Shown here: positions 11,947-23,477 of the stretch, piece by piece
How the letters are laid out: every line of letters starts with the position of its first letter
Numbering within the stretch: position 1 is the first letter of the stretch
Assembly: GCA_947044365.1 (NCBI GenBank)
Contig: OX345636.1
Coordinates: 62,927,537-62,991,536 of the forward strand
Length of the DNA: 64,000 nt
Direction: 5' to 3'
Source of the DNA: Petrosia ficiformis
Lineage: Eukaryota > Porifera > Demospongiae > Haplosclerida > Petrosiidae
Position numbers and translations under genes: made by a program
The notes under the pieces: model-generated
Told to the model about the DNA's origin: nothing
The model's input: only the letters and a program-made list of their open reading frames with translations
Databases searched by the model: none

Positions 11947-12744
11947 AATCTCATGCAGCATACATTATCAAAAAAGTGTTAAGCTTTTTGCTTTGTAATG
12001 AGTGCATATTGTAGAAGAACAACAGACAGAAAATGTCTCAACAATCATTTGCTGTTAAAATTTGTTTTTAACTCATATTCACAATTAAAAACAGTTTGCT
12101 CTTTTAACTATACATTTATTTAGCTACATGATTTGTATAATATAAGTGCTGTAGTATATATGTAAGGTTTGCAGGTTTTTGCCTAGTAGTAGTTATGTAG
12201 TTATGGAAGTAATGACTTGTAAACTGTGGAATCATGTCAGACATCATACACAATTAATTTGCATACATTATACTCATTGAATCACATCATTCTAACACTA
12301 AAAACTAAGAATACAAACTACCTCTGTGACACTGAAATTCGGTAATTGTATAATTGAAATGTATAATATGCTCATTACTAAATATGGTCACAACATGTTA
12401 TCAAAATTATTTGTTAAATAATTGCAGTGATGTGCTAAGATAAACACTAAGAATAATTGTTCAACCTTGTTGCAGAATAAGTCAAATTTGAATAAACTGC
12501 TACAATATTAATGTAAATAAACTAGTGCAATCTTAAGATTAAACCTCATATATATACAGTGAGAGGTTGCTATAAAAGCAGTGGAAATTACTTTGTTTTC
12601 AGTTGTAATGAATTCAGCTAGTTTATTCTACAAAATAGTGAAATAGGGAATGAAATGTATAAAGCTTTGCTGATGCTTTGCTGATGCTTTGCTGATCTCA
12701 CCTCACATTGAGGTATCCAACTCATGCAGTATATAAAGGATTGT

Positions 12745-12830
12745 CAAGTGCTGGTGGTTGTCATAGCAAAGTGGTGAGAGCACTTGTGGCTGAAGTCAGA
12801 GGCCCTGGGATAGATTCCCACTGACTACAA
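12745..12830 (+). mobile_element. tRNA-like sequence, probable SINE head
   Basis: TAGCAAAGTGG (12764-12774) fits the RNA polymerase III A box, and GGGATAGATTCCC (12807-12819) is a near match to the B box, at tRNA-like spacing. The ends pair only partly as an acceptor stem and a T run follows (12834-12840). This is more like a decayed tRNA-derived SINE or pseudo-tRNA than a working tRNA gene. Confidence 0.5.
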
Positions 12831-13864
12831 GCATTTTTTTCCTGTCTGCCATATTGAAAGAATTTAGTGTTCAAGCAGTATAATAATAATTATTATAATT
12901 ACAAGGATACATGTAAAATTTCATTTCACTGTAGCACATCTACTGGGAGCATTTTTATTGAAATATACTTCTTTACCCGTATCAAAAGAGAACCTAAAAT
13001 GACACAAGCCCTCAACTGATTTACAATTAATAGGCAAAAAAAATACAGCTAACATGAAATTAGAAGGCATACCTGATGATATGAGAACTTGCTTCTTAGG
13101 TCTGATCTTCCGCATGAACTTTCACAATAACTGTTAATTAACAAATACTCTATCGCGTCAGCAGCCGCCCACACCCAAAAGTTTGGGCGTCGGCGGAGAC
13201 CGCTAGTATAGTACCTACCAGTATCTTAGATTGTGGGTCTTCACCTTTCACGAGATTTGGGATAAGGAACTGTTGTTTCCTCGTGAAAGTAGTGTGTTTG
13301 TCGAAGGGGTTACACTTAATTTGTGAAAACAAACTATCCATTATTTGTCTATTTCAAATATACCTGGATCACTCTAAGATTGAATCTCGGGATAATGTTA
13401 GCTTCAAAATGGTTCTTTTTGTAGTATTAAGGCCGGTAGCTCTTGACAATTGATTGAATATGATGGCACCTGATTTACCGGAACTGTTCCCTCTAGATTA
13501 AGGGGAAAAGTATCCAAGCTGGGGTGACAAAGTTCACTTGTATTTGAGGATGTTTCAATTGCTTTTAATTCATTGGTCAATCTAATAATACTAAATCAAA
13601 GTAGAAAAACATACCTGTACAATGTATATATACTAATCTAGATTTAGTATTGCTCTACAGGGACTGAGCACTGCTCTACTTTTGCCTAGGGTACTAACGG
13701 ATCTTACATCTCTGGTTTGAGGAATATATCAAACTTGTACTATTTCTGATCTATACCAACTGTAGTCACCTTACTAAGTTGTTCAATGATTCACATATTT
13801 TCCTCTCTTTAATTGGCGCTAGAAATTTCGCTGAAGCATAATCATTATGATACATATATAATAA
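12831..13864. other. spacer with two weak minus-strand exon candidates
   Basis: Unlike its surroundings this stretch is not obviously repetitive. On the minus strand, 13341-13150 is open from ATG (MDSLFSQIKCN...) and ends near a GTAGGTAC donor-like site. 13107-13045 is bounded by an AACAG acceptor and a GTATGC donor. The phases do not join cleanly, so I do not call a gene. The sequence around 13140-13200 is unusually GC-rich for this region. I recognise no domain. Confidence 0.25.
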
Positions 13865-15370
13865 TTATATATGTATAATTATATATTATGTGGATATAAT
13901 ATTATATATATTAGGTATATTATATAAGTATATATACAATATTATAATATAACAATAATTATATAATTACAATTATATTTATGTAATATGATATTGCACA
14001 AGTATATAAGTTTTCTGATTATACTTAACTACAAGTACTTCTTTATAATTACCTTTATTTATCATTTCCTTTAAACATTGAAGATCACATAAGCAATATT
14101 AACTGTTAATAATTAATAATAACAAGATGAGAATACGTAACAAAAGCAAACTAACAGAGCAAGTACAGTAAAATACAATAAACAAGGAAAAGAAATTATG
14201 TAAAGGAAATTAAACTGAGGAGTAAACAAGCAAGATCCATCGACAATTACATAAATCACACACAAGTGCACACATGCATACACATATCCATCACACAATG
14301 TTAAAATGCTTTTAATCTAAATATAACTATAACCAAATGCAAATATGATACCTCTTGAGGTCAATTAACACCAGTCAAATGTTTCTAAAAAATATAGTAA
14401 ACACTTGAAAAGTTAATCAAGTGCAGACAGCGAAACAATCTACATGTATGTGGCATACATTCACGCTCACCTTTGATGCAAGCACATGGCACAAACCCTA
14501 TATAAGCAACTTAGCTAACCAACCACACAGACATTTTTGCCAAGTCACCTAAACTAAGGAGCTGTAGCCTATTACAGACTAGACCATTCAACCTGAAACA
14601 ATGAGGTATGTGTGTATGTTGATAGTTAAATTACATAACCACGTGTGCAATGATAAACAAAACTGAAATACCGGACTCTGAGGGTGGAGTGGCCCTGCCC
14701 TTTACATAGCAATCCATAAGTTGGGAGATTAAAAGGGCAGAAACTTACGGTTCTGCAATGACCGGATTGTGGAGCTCATTAAATTAAATTACTGATGACC
14801 GGTTTAAAATAAAATTAAATAATTAATATATTTTTATTAAACTAATAAAAAAACAAAAATTATAAATAATAAAAATTAAAAAACACTATAGTAAAACACA
14901 CGTGCACATGTATTTATATAGCTACAAATAGGAGCTGCATATACTGTATACATGTACACAATGCAGCATTTGTGTGGTCAGAGGAGAGCAGGCCCAGAGG
15001 TACAGATTTTATTAAATGGCAGAATAGGTCATGCTTTCCAGGTGATGGTACTGCTCTGTCCCCTCAAAGAGATGGACAAGTCCCCTGCCACCCAAAATAC
15101 ATATGTATTTTACACATTTTCGTACACACACATGTACACTCACACACATATACTTATACAAATTTAAACACACACACATACTTATACACACACATATATC
15201 CATGCACACACATATACCTATTCACATGTGCACAAACATACATACATGCATACATATATATGCCCTTGTTTTGATGTGGTAGTAATTAGATTGGTTTAAT
15301 ATGTTCATTAATGTGTTATTAGCACCTGTGAAGAGGAAATGGCATTCCAACCGTACATAAATAATAATTA

Positions 15371-15419
<49 letters not shown>

Positions 15420-15600
15420 TATGCTGTACACACGCACACACGCACACACACACAAACATACACATATACTTATACAAATGTAAATACACACATATACTTA
15501 CTTATATACACACACACATATATATAATATATATACATATATATACATATATATATATATTATATATATATATATATTATGTATATATATTATATGTATA

Positions 15601-15890
15601 GGTTATATCACAGCACGAGTGCTATATCAGATTTATAAAAACCGAGCCCGAGGGCGAGGTTTTTATAAATCTGATATAGCACGAGTGGCTGTGATATAAC
15701 CAATATATGTCACGAAAGACAAAACCTTTGTTGATGTCTGATGCTTCTCCTACCTTTTTGTCGGCACTTTGGAGAAGGTAAGCGTTGTTTTCTTGTAGTC
15801 TGTTTCGACGGCAGGTGCTATATCTGACCGCAGTGCTATAGCATATATATATCCCTGTGTTTACTTTGATGTTTTGCCGTATCGGGATAT
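15601..15890. repeat. hairpin-headed repeat, copy 1
   Basis: 15601-15701 is a near-perfect palindrome with arms of about 43 bases around the centre GAGCCCGAGGGCGAG. The following ~190 bp (CACGAAAGACAAA... CTTTGATGTTTTGCC) recur at 22392-22568. On the minus strand both copies keep an open stretch containing NNAYLLQSADKKVGEAS. I cannot say whether that is coding or coincidence. No transposase is present. Confidence 0.7.
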
Positions 15891-16072
15891 ATATATATAT
15901 ATCCACACACACATATACACATATGCACCCACTCATACACACATACATATATACATACATGCATACATATATATTCCCTTGTTTTGATGTGGTAGTAATT
16001 AGATTGGTTTAATATGTTCATTAATGTGTTATTGGCACCTGTGAAGAGGAAATGGCATTCCAACAGTATATA

Positions 16073-16117
<45 letters not shown>

Positions 16118-16248
16118 TATGCTGTACACACACACACACACGCACACACACATACACACACGCACACACACACACACATATATATCCATACACATATACT
16201 TATACAAATGTAAATACACACATATACTTATACACACACACACATATA

Positions 16249-16293
<45 letters not shown>

Positions 16294-16296
<3 letters not shown>

Positions 16297-16690
16297 ATAG
16301 TTAACAGAAACATCAAAGAGCAGACAGGGCATATATATGGCATATATCCCGACCACAGGGCAGTTATACAACCGCAGGGAAGTTATACGACCACATCAAA
16401 GTTCGTTCACAAGTACAGCAGGGATATATGCCATATATCATCCCTGTTATGACGTCATGCACATGCGCAGTCGATCTAGTCACTAAAAGTCTACAGAGAA
16501 TGAAGGATATGTCGACAAGTAAACACACAAAAGAAGCTCTCTTTGTCTCTTAAAAAAAGAACCAATAGATGGGCGTTTCTCCCAAGAACTATTCGCCCCA
16601 TATCGCTGAAAGTGTAAGGTGTGTTAGCCTGTTACTCGTGTCCATTGTCCTGTTCTTCTTTGATGTTTCTGTTAGCTATAGAATATATTA
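16294..16690. mobile_element. MITE-like element with ~30-bp inverted ends
   Basis: The left end CATAGTTAACAGAAACATC and the right end, read in reverse, CTATAGCTAACAGAAACATC form an inverted repeat of about 30 bp with few mismatches. It has no coding capacity. The interior has a promoter-like stretch (TGACGTCA and an NRF1-like word). The flanks are TA microsatellite, so the target duplication is not readable. Confidence 0.65.
16450..16470. promoter_or_regulatory. CRE palindrome plus NRF1-like site inside a MITE
   Basis: TGACGTCA (16450-16457), the full CREB/ATF palindrome, is followed directly by TGCACATGCGCAG (16458-16470), which is close to the NRF1 half-site pattern. Whether it drives any transcript is unknown. 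Confidence 0.45.
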
Positions 16691-16698
16691 TATGTACC

Positions 16699-16821
16699 AT
16701 GGCTTCTCGGTATATATGGTGAATATAAGACCCTCGCACCTCGATATTAGCCCTCGGCTTCGCCTCGGGCCCATATCTCGGTGCTCGGGTCTTATATTCG
16801 CCATATATCCCTCGAAGCCAT
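16699..16821. repeat. long hairpin with CCCTCGG...CCGAGGG-type core
   Basis: The arms ATGGCTTC..GGTATATATGG and their inverted copy run about 58 bases each to a core around CCCTCGGCTTCGCCTCGGG. Pairing is imperfect but extended. It resembles the hairpins at 15601 and 22310 in the GC-rich core set in AT-rich arms. Confidence 0.7.
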
Positions 16822-17510
16822 CGTATATATATTACATATATATTATATATATATCCACACACACATATACACATATGCATCCACACATACATACATACAT
16901 ATACACATACATGCATACATATATATGCCCTTGTTTTGATGTGGTAGTAATTAGATTGGTTTAATATGTTCAGTAATGTGTTATTAGTTCCTGTGCAGAG
17001 GAATTGGAATTCCATTTGTATATAAATAATATATATACATTTGTATATATATAATATATATATATATATATTATGTATATATATATATATATTATATATA
17101 TATAATGCACACACACACACTCACAAACATATATATCCATACACTCACATACATATACTTATACAAATGTACATACACGCACATATAATTATACACCCAC
17201 ATATAACCATGCATACATACATACATACATGCATACATATATATGCACACATTCCAATGTTTTGATGTGGTAGTAATTAGATTGGTTTAATACCTTCAGT
17301 ATTATGTTATTAGTACCTGTGAAGAAGAAATGGAATTCCAACTCTATATAAATATTAATATGTTATAATTGTATATAATTATTATATATAATAATATGTA
17401 TATATGTGTGTATTAACTTTTATATAAACTGTTAGAATCCATTTCCTCTTCACAGTACTATTTTAGCTAGTTTACACTTTCAGTTTTAGCTTTTGCACAC
17501 ATACTCACAT

Positions 17511-17887
17511 CAGACATGGGTCCAAGTATTTGGTACTTGTACTTAAGTACAATAAGTACAACCCCCTAGAGCACTTGTACTTGTACTTAAGTACTTTTTG
17601 TTTAAAATAGATGTACTTGTACTTGTACTTGTACTTAATGTAACAATGCATACATAGTGATAAATAAATTATTGGTTTTGGCAATTAAATGGTAATTAAT
17701 GTAGTATATAATTGCAATTAATTGATAGTTGGTACTTATTATGGATTTAAGTACTTTGATATGTACTTGAGATAGTACTTAGGTACACCACCATTAATTG
17801 CTCTTGTACTTGTACTTGTACTTACAACTAGCACCATGTACTTGAAAAGTGCTTAAGTACTTGTAATAGTACTTGAACCCATGTCTG
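17511..17887. mobile_element. hAT-type MITE with AAGTACTT-rich interior
   Basis: It starts CAGACATGGGTCCAAGTA and ends TACTTGAACCCATGTCTG, inverted ends beginning CAG. The interior is mostly ACTTGTACTTAAGTA words, a layout I remember from hAT non-autonomous elements. The flanks ACTCACAT and TCTCACGT could be a degraded 8-bp duplication if two extra bases are allowed. It interrupts the right arm relative to the left arm near 8225, which independently shows insertion. Confidence 0.75.
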
Positions 17888-18231
17888 AGTCTCACGTTAT
17901 TATACCTCATTCTTTCAATGCTTACAAGTTAGCCTGGCTGGTGCATTCGTTATAGCAGCAAATTTCATCTTCTTGATACCAAGTGTTAACTAAGTTGCTT
18001 GTATTTGTTTCATCTACTTTAACTGCTCACTTTTCCTGTAGTTGTAGTTTATTCCACAGGAAAGATAGAAGTCTTATTTATCATTTTGGTTTTGAGTGGG
18101 CACTAAAAATGACAAATTTCGTGGATAACCAGCAAAGAACAAAAAACCAAAAAATTCTATTTAAATACCCTTACATTCTGCATTGGTATAAATTACATCA
18201 TAGTATATTTAACAAGGTATAGACAGTAGAG

Positions 18232-18261
18232 AACAGTACAGTACAGTACAGTACAGTACAG
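18232..18261 (+). repeat. (CAGTA)n microsatellite
   Basis: About six perfect CAGTA units. Confidence 0.9.
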
Positions 18262-20440
18262 ATTGTAGTACAATCATCTCAGTGAGAAAATTATATTAAT
18301 CCAGGTCATCAAGGAAAACTGAAAGACATACATGGTAATAGAATAACAAACAGATGCAATAATTATATGTCAATCTGGAGATTATATTCCCATTGCTTTG
18401 TTCAGAAATATATCATTGATAATCATTAGTAATCAGAAACATACAATTATTAATTTCGTATTCTTTAATAATTATTATTTTTTCAAAATTATGTTGTAAT
18501 TGAGATTATTTTTGATTACCAATACTATCACCTGGAGCCTACAAAAAGAGAAACAATACTTATTATATCAGTGCCAAGCCTCCATCAAAATCAAAGAAAG
18601 GGTACACATTAAAGCATGTTAAAAATCATTAAAGCATGTTAAAAATCAGGTCATTTGATGTTTTTTGGCATAATAAAATAGTATCTGGAAAATAAAGTTT
18701 GAATTATCACTGCTGAATGTAGAATTGCCATTTTACATTGCTAAGTCAACCAGTTGACATGGTGTTGATAACTTAGTAGTTTTAAATCGAGGGATAATTT
18801 CTCGTTCTATGATTGTCTGTTATCTATTTGCTTACAGGATTTCATTCCATCACAAATATGAAATCCAATAAACAATGGAATTAAATTACTAAAATGTAAT
18901 ATATATACTTGTAATTATGGTTTGCTTTCAACTAATTATTATACTCAGAAGTGGAAATATACAAATTATACAATCATCAATCATTGAAACTCGAAAGTCA
19001 TGACATAATTTGAAAGCCATTCAGACCTATCAGTCAAGTCGTACTTCATCTAATTAGAGCTACATTCATAAATCAAAATTTTTATTTTCGATCACTATAA
19101 TAGATAATTAAGACATTTATCGTGATAGTTATTTAGTTATTCCTGGATCTCTATTCTCTGGTAGTGATTTATCTGGACTGGGGAACTTACTTGTAACAAA
19201 TTTACTTGTTTATAACGAGGAACAGTAATTCGTATATGGAGGGAAAATGGATTTTGTCCTGAAATGGAACTTTTTACAAGGAAATATTCTGCACTTCCCT
19301 TACAAATATGTACCCAAATGCCAATTACACCCTCAGACTAAAACAAGCAATTTTAGTCAATTAACATAATTATCTATTCAGACCTCACATGTTTCATTTT
19401 CTCACTTGTTTCTCACATTTGCTCATAATTTCTCCACAGTAATTATGCTTGTTAACATTACCATAGTTTTGTCCATGATATGTCCTTATTTAAAAGGTTT
19501 GTATTCATCTAGATACCATAGAACGTAGTTGAAAACATTAGGGCTCCAACACAATTTAGAACATTTCTGCTGTAGAATTATGTAGAAGCAAGGCTTATAG
19601 TAATTCACCAAAATAATTTAAATAGGTGACAAATTTTCCACAGACATCACAAGAGTTACTTGTATTGTTCCTGTTCTTTCAGATGTTCATAAACTATCAT
19701 TAAATATGGCTATTACATCAGTAGCCTCACATGTACAACACAAATATGCTACAAAAATATTTTCATCATGATGACAGTTAGCATTGTTCCTCAAGTTTAA
19801 ATTATAGGAAGAATCCAGTTGCAGCTAGCTCCACCATACCCTCATACCACCCATGCTTCACAATATTATGAGGGAAAATCCCAAAGGTATAAATTATTTG
19901 TAAATAGATAAAATTCAACAGATACAAACAATCCCAATGAAACCATACAAATTGAATAATAATTATAATAATAAAGTAAGACTAAAAATAGACACAATAT
20001 ACTTGACTAAACCATACCATACACTCAGTACAAAATGTGAAAAGATAAGCAAATCAACTTACTACAAAATATTACAAATTCATGCATGATAATAAATTTA
20101 TTACAGTTTGCAAAAATGTTTACTGCAATACCACTTTATCGTTTAGAAATTGCTATTACATGCAGCTGTGTTTACTTCAATAGTCTGTGGAAAAGAAATT
20201 GTAAGTAAACCAGATAACTGATTGAAGCTAAAAATTGTTTGATGTGTATTCACTACATATAAAGTGGTGTAATAATTATAATTATAATTATGTATGTGTG
20301 TGTTCATGGATAACAATGTCCAGAAGTGATTACTTATAACTTCAAAATCCAGTTTTTTTTACTATAGTTCTTCACCACATCTTGTTATTCTAGGAAATCT
20401 TTCACATCTCTTGCTAATTCTATAAATTTGAGCTCTTCTA
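18262..20440. other. no gene seen
   Basis: About 2.2 kb of AT-rich sequence with only short chance frames. I see no inverted ends, tandem repeat of note, or splice-bounded exon that I would defend. Confidence 0.55.
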
Positions 20441-20449
20441 ATACATGAA

Positions 20450-21830
20450 TGATAATTTGCCATGTTACTGCAGATGTCTCCGAGTTTATCCAGCATTGCC
20501 TTCAACTGCAATCTCTTGGTGCGAGTTATCATCAATATTTAGCTCCCTGGCAAAGTCATCCAATTAAGCTGATTTCTTTTTGAGTATAGGTTTGAAAACA
20601 TCAAACCTCTCGAGAGATTTCATCAGTATAGAGGGAAGTGTTTTAGCAGTCACCCTTGAACAAGTACAAAGAAACTTATTTTTATAAATGATTAATTTAT
20701 ATTATATAATAATTGTGTATGTATATCAGTGTTCCTGTTACAACAAGAGGAGTTATGTTATTAGGGGGCCAATAATACTGAGTGAAAATATTACTCACCT
20801 TTTGCACCTTACTGCACACTAGATGTTGAAGATTAACAACACTCTCGGTTTCTGTATTGGATATACTAAACATTATGTACATAGTTTTATGTATATGCCA
20901 TTCCATATTAATGATTATGCAACTATTATCATAGTTGCACATAAGGAGCTACTGCAATTTTTAAAATAGAATGGATTACATTTAACACATGTATTACATG
21001 TATCACATGTATTACATGTATATATTACATGTATTACATGTATTACATTGGGATAACTATAATAATTCTATAATACTTCACTCATGGTTTTGTTTAAAGC
21101 ATAATTCTCTACCTTTCAAATACACTTCAACCATGCAGCAGTGATAGTTACTTTCTTGTATTCTTCCTGCAGCTGAAGACATAGGTTCTTTCATTACAGT
21201 ATCATATGTTTGATCAAGAACAACGCTAATCGGCAGAGGAAGTTTCAAATTCTGATGAAGATGGAATGTTCATAATCCTCCTCTGTAGTTGTCTTGATTT
21301 GTAGCTTCTAGATATTGCATATGTAACCAGGCATCCACCGCGAGCTTTGAAATCAAATTTTGGAGGGTTTGCTGAATGATCTTTAGGATTATTTCTGGTT
21401 AATTCAGAGCTCAAACAACAATGAAAAAGTATTAAATGAAAGCGATACTTAAGTGATGGAGAAATTTCTGTAGAAATTTGAGAAACAATAGCAGCTTCAA
21501 TATAAACATTTTCATGATTGTCTGTTTCATGAAGTTGTAATTGTAAGACATGAGTCCAGTCCATTATCAGGATCCACACGTACACCACCATGAATAGCGC
21601 ACTATAAACTTATAGCCAAGCTGATAGACAAATGTAGAAGCGACATCCAACAATGACAAAAGCTTACTTGAGGTGAGAATAAACAGCAAGATGCAACTGT
21701 TGAATATATGGCGACCACATTTAAGAATCTTGTCATCATATTTTCAACATCATGTTCAACTTCTTCTGGATCCAATATTCCAATGACAACATCCGAATTT
21801 GCGCCGCATAACATTTGAAGAGGCTTGTTA
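20450..21830 (-). pseudogene. possible multi-exon gene or relic, function unknown
   Basis: Several minus-strand segments have amino-acid composition more like real protein than the surroundings. They are 21814-21602 (DVVIGILDPEEVEHDVENMM), 21591-21226 (open 121 codons, ending IPSSSEFETSS), about 21225-21110 in another frame (ISVVLDQTYDTVMKEP), 20880-20800 (TETESVVNLQHLVCSKVQK, then a GTGAGT donor) and 20660-20440 (LPSILMKSLERFDVFKPI, LDDFARELNI). The frames do not join without at least one shift, and stops occur in the last segment. The LDDFARELNI part faintly recalls a death-domain helix but that is not enough to name it. A host pseudogene or badly split real exons are both possible. Confidence 0.3.
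20983..21048. repeat. ACATGTATT tandem tract
   Basis: About seven imperfect ACATGTATT / ACATGTATC units. Confidence 0.8.
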
Positions 21831-22142
21831 TACTTCTCATTTTGATTATCTACATTTTACAGGAAAATTAAATCAGCTCACAAATCCAAAAAGAAAATTC
21901 ACAGAAGAACTTTACAACAAATTTTTGAATGGTAAGTTATGGGTCAAGTGATTGAGCTACCTTTGAGTATAAAACACATGTACATGTTCAATGAAGTACA
22001 AAAAATAAGTGAATAAGAAAATATTGGTTCAAACTGATGACTTGACAAAAAGAATTATTACTTCTCTGACAACTCCCACATCAATAATGCCTGTGCAATG
22101 AATTGCCACACCCAATCACAACTTGATGGATGCCACACCCAA

Positions 22143-22290
22143 TCTACGTTAACGGGTCAGGGGTCGCGGGTACGGGTACATCCGGGATCCGAACGGGTGG
22201 CGGGTCCGTTAACGGATCACGGATGGCATGTTAACGGATCTCGGGCGGCATCCGGCCGGGATCCGTTGTCGTGCCCATCAACGGATTGAC
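22143..22290. repeat. GC-rich block of GTTAACGG / CGGGT words
   Basis: A sharp GC- and CpG-rich island in AT-rich DNA, made of short interspersed words (ACGGGT, GTTAACGG, CCGGGATCCG, CGGGCGGCATCCGG). The words recur irregularly and partly as inverted pairs. It may be the inside of a non-autonomous element, but I could not find clean ends. Confidence 0.55.
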
Positions 22291-22309
22291 CTTCTGGGCC
22301 ACCATAATA

Positions 22310-22578
22310 TAATCACTGAGCCCGAGGGCGTAACCCGAGGGCAAGGTTATTATATATCTGATATTGCACGAGTAGCGGGATATAACCAATATATGTCACG
22401 AAAGACAAAGCCTTTGTTGATGTGTGATGCTTCTCCTACCTTTTTGTCGGCACTTTGGAGAAGGTAAGCGTTGTTTTCTTGTAGTACTGTTTCGATGGCA
22501 GATGCTATATCTGACCGCAGTGCTATATCATGTATATATCCCTGTGGTTTACTTTGATGTTTCGCCGTATCCGGGTTA
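22310..22578. repeat. hairpin-headed repeat, copy 2
   Basis: This matches 15640-15890: the GAGCCCGAGGGC core, a CTGATATTGCACGAGTAG arm, then CACGAAAGACAAAGCC... to CTTTGATGTTTCGCCGTA. The palindromic head is shortened on one side and has a duplicated CCCGAGGGC. Confidence 0.7.
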
Positions 22579-22959
22579 CACATATATATATATATATAAA
22601 TTTATTTATATATATTACAAAACACAGGAGATAGAGGTTATATTCCCCTATCTATAGCTAGTAATGTATACAAGTCTATGCCATTATCAAAAAATATAAT
22701 TGTTAATTTCTGGGAGCATAAAAACTTTCACAATAATCATAAAAATTAATTGTTGTTCGTAAGAGCTAAAGCTCAAATACACAAACAAATTTTTGATCAA
22801 TAATTATAGTGTCATTTCTAAGAGATTTTACACTCTGACTGACTACAATATTATAGGATAGTCATAAATTGATTCTGGGTGGGGCTTAAAGTAACAATAC
22901 TCGGCGTGGGGATGTTCTTTGTCTATAATTGTAATTACCTATCCACGTGTTTATATACG

Positions 22960-23340
22960 CATGCTCAGTTATATACATCATTACGAGTACTGGTGTCCAT
23001 TTTCCGTTAAAGTGAAGGGTCAGAAGCTAGCTGTTCTCTGTGGATAGTGTTGGCTCGCTCTACCCGTCATATCAGCGTTGAGGTGAGATACTAAATCATG
23101 TAGTCTAGACTATATAGCTAATTCTATCTAGTAATAATTTGCCAAATTGTGTGTATATATAAATTTTTACTTAGCAATATACCTCCCTTCTGTTTGTATT
23201 TATCAACTATCTTTCTGGTAGAGCCTCAGATACACAGTGCTAGCGTTTGCTCCTCTACCTGTATGGAGTTGAAACAGATAAGTGTTCTCATTTCTCAATG
23301 AAGAGTGCTAGCTCTGCTACTAGTCATAGTACCCTACAAG
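22960..23340 (+). other. possible 5' exons of an unidentified gene
   Basis: Two segments end at near-identical donor sites, GAG|GTGAGATACTA (exon end 23082) and AAG|GTGAGATATTA (exon end 23340). The second begins after a CCTCAG acceptor at 23230. A first ATG (23263) opens a 12-codon frame whose TGA overlaps a second ATG (23298), which opens MKSASSATSHSTLQ and runs into the donor. This could be a leader exon with an upstream open frame, but no downstream coding exon was found. Confidence 0.3.
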
Positions 23341-23477
23341 GTGAGATATTAAAGTTATGTATGTATTAACTGGACAATTGCTTCACCATTGTATTCCATG
23401 AAAAAAAAAGCGTCTCTGTTTTGAAAAATTTGTTTAGCAGGTTGTTTTAAGTTATCTGTAACTAACACAGCTTTTAA

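Larger units (their letters stand above)
9700..12417 (+). repeat. segmental duplication, copy B
   Basis: The second direct copy of 5400-8112 (landmarks listed there). It lies between the two arms of the inverted repeat. Its right end has the flank followed by TTAA (12414-12417) and then continues into different sequence, so it preserves what looks like an unoccupied version of the junction at 8112/8113. No protein-coding gene is visible in it. Confidence 0.85.
15264..17345. repeat. dispersed/tandem satellite unit with TA and CA tracts
   Basis: A unit of about 95 bp starting TTGTTTTGATGTGGTAGTAA, running through TTAGCACCTGTGAAGAGGAA and ending near ATTCCAAC, recurs at 15264, 15975, 16927 and 17253. 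Each copy is followed by (TA)n and CA-rich DNA. Inverted copies lie at about 8622-8710, and partial copies at 8275-8311 and 17425-17458. Spacing is irregular (711, 952 and 326 bp), so it is a dispersed unit that amplified locally rather than a clean tandem array. Confidence 0.8.
13865..17985 (-). repeat. right arm of the long inverted repeat, expanded
   Basis: The reverse complement of 8113-9676, but 4.1 kb against 1.56 kb because it carries additional satellite units (15264-17345), hairpin repeats, one MITE with long TIRs and one hAT MITE. It ends ...CCAAGTG at 17985 followed by TTAA (17986-17989), mirroring TTAA CACTTGG on the left. The sequence after this TTAA does not match the sequence after the empty TTAA at 12417, so a simple single insertion is not proven. 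Confidence 0.75.

Noticed and set aside
12661..12695. CTGATG-rich repeat (TTTGCTGATGC three times) as a second hammerhead
   Set aside because: No GAAAC partner or stems; it is a short 11-bp tandem repeat. Other CTGATGA words in the window also lack the rest of the core.
12753..12828. Functional tRNA gene
   Set aside because: Acceptor and anticodon stems pair poorly; only the polymerase III boxes are recognisable.
22098..22467. Plus-strand frames across the GC-rich block and hairpin repeat
   Set aside because: Driven by repeat composition; no conservation with the related copy at 15601 on that strand.
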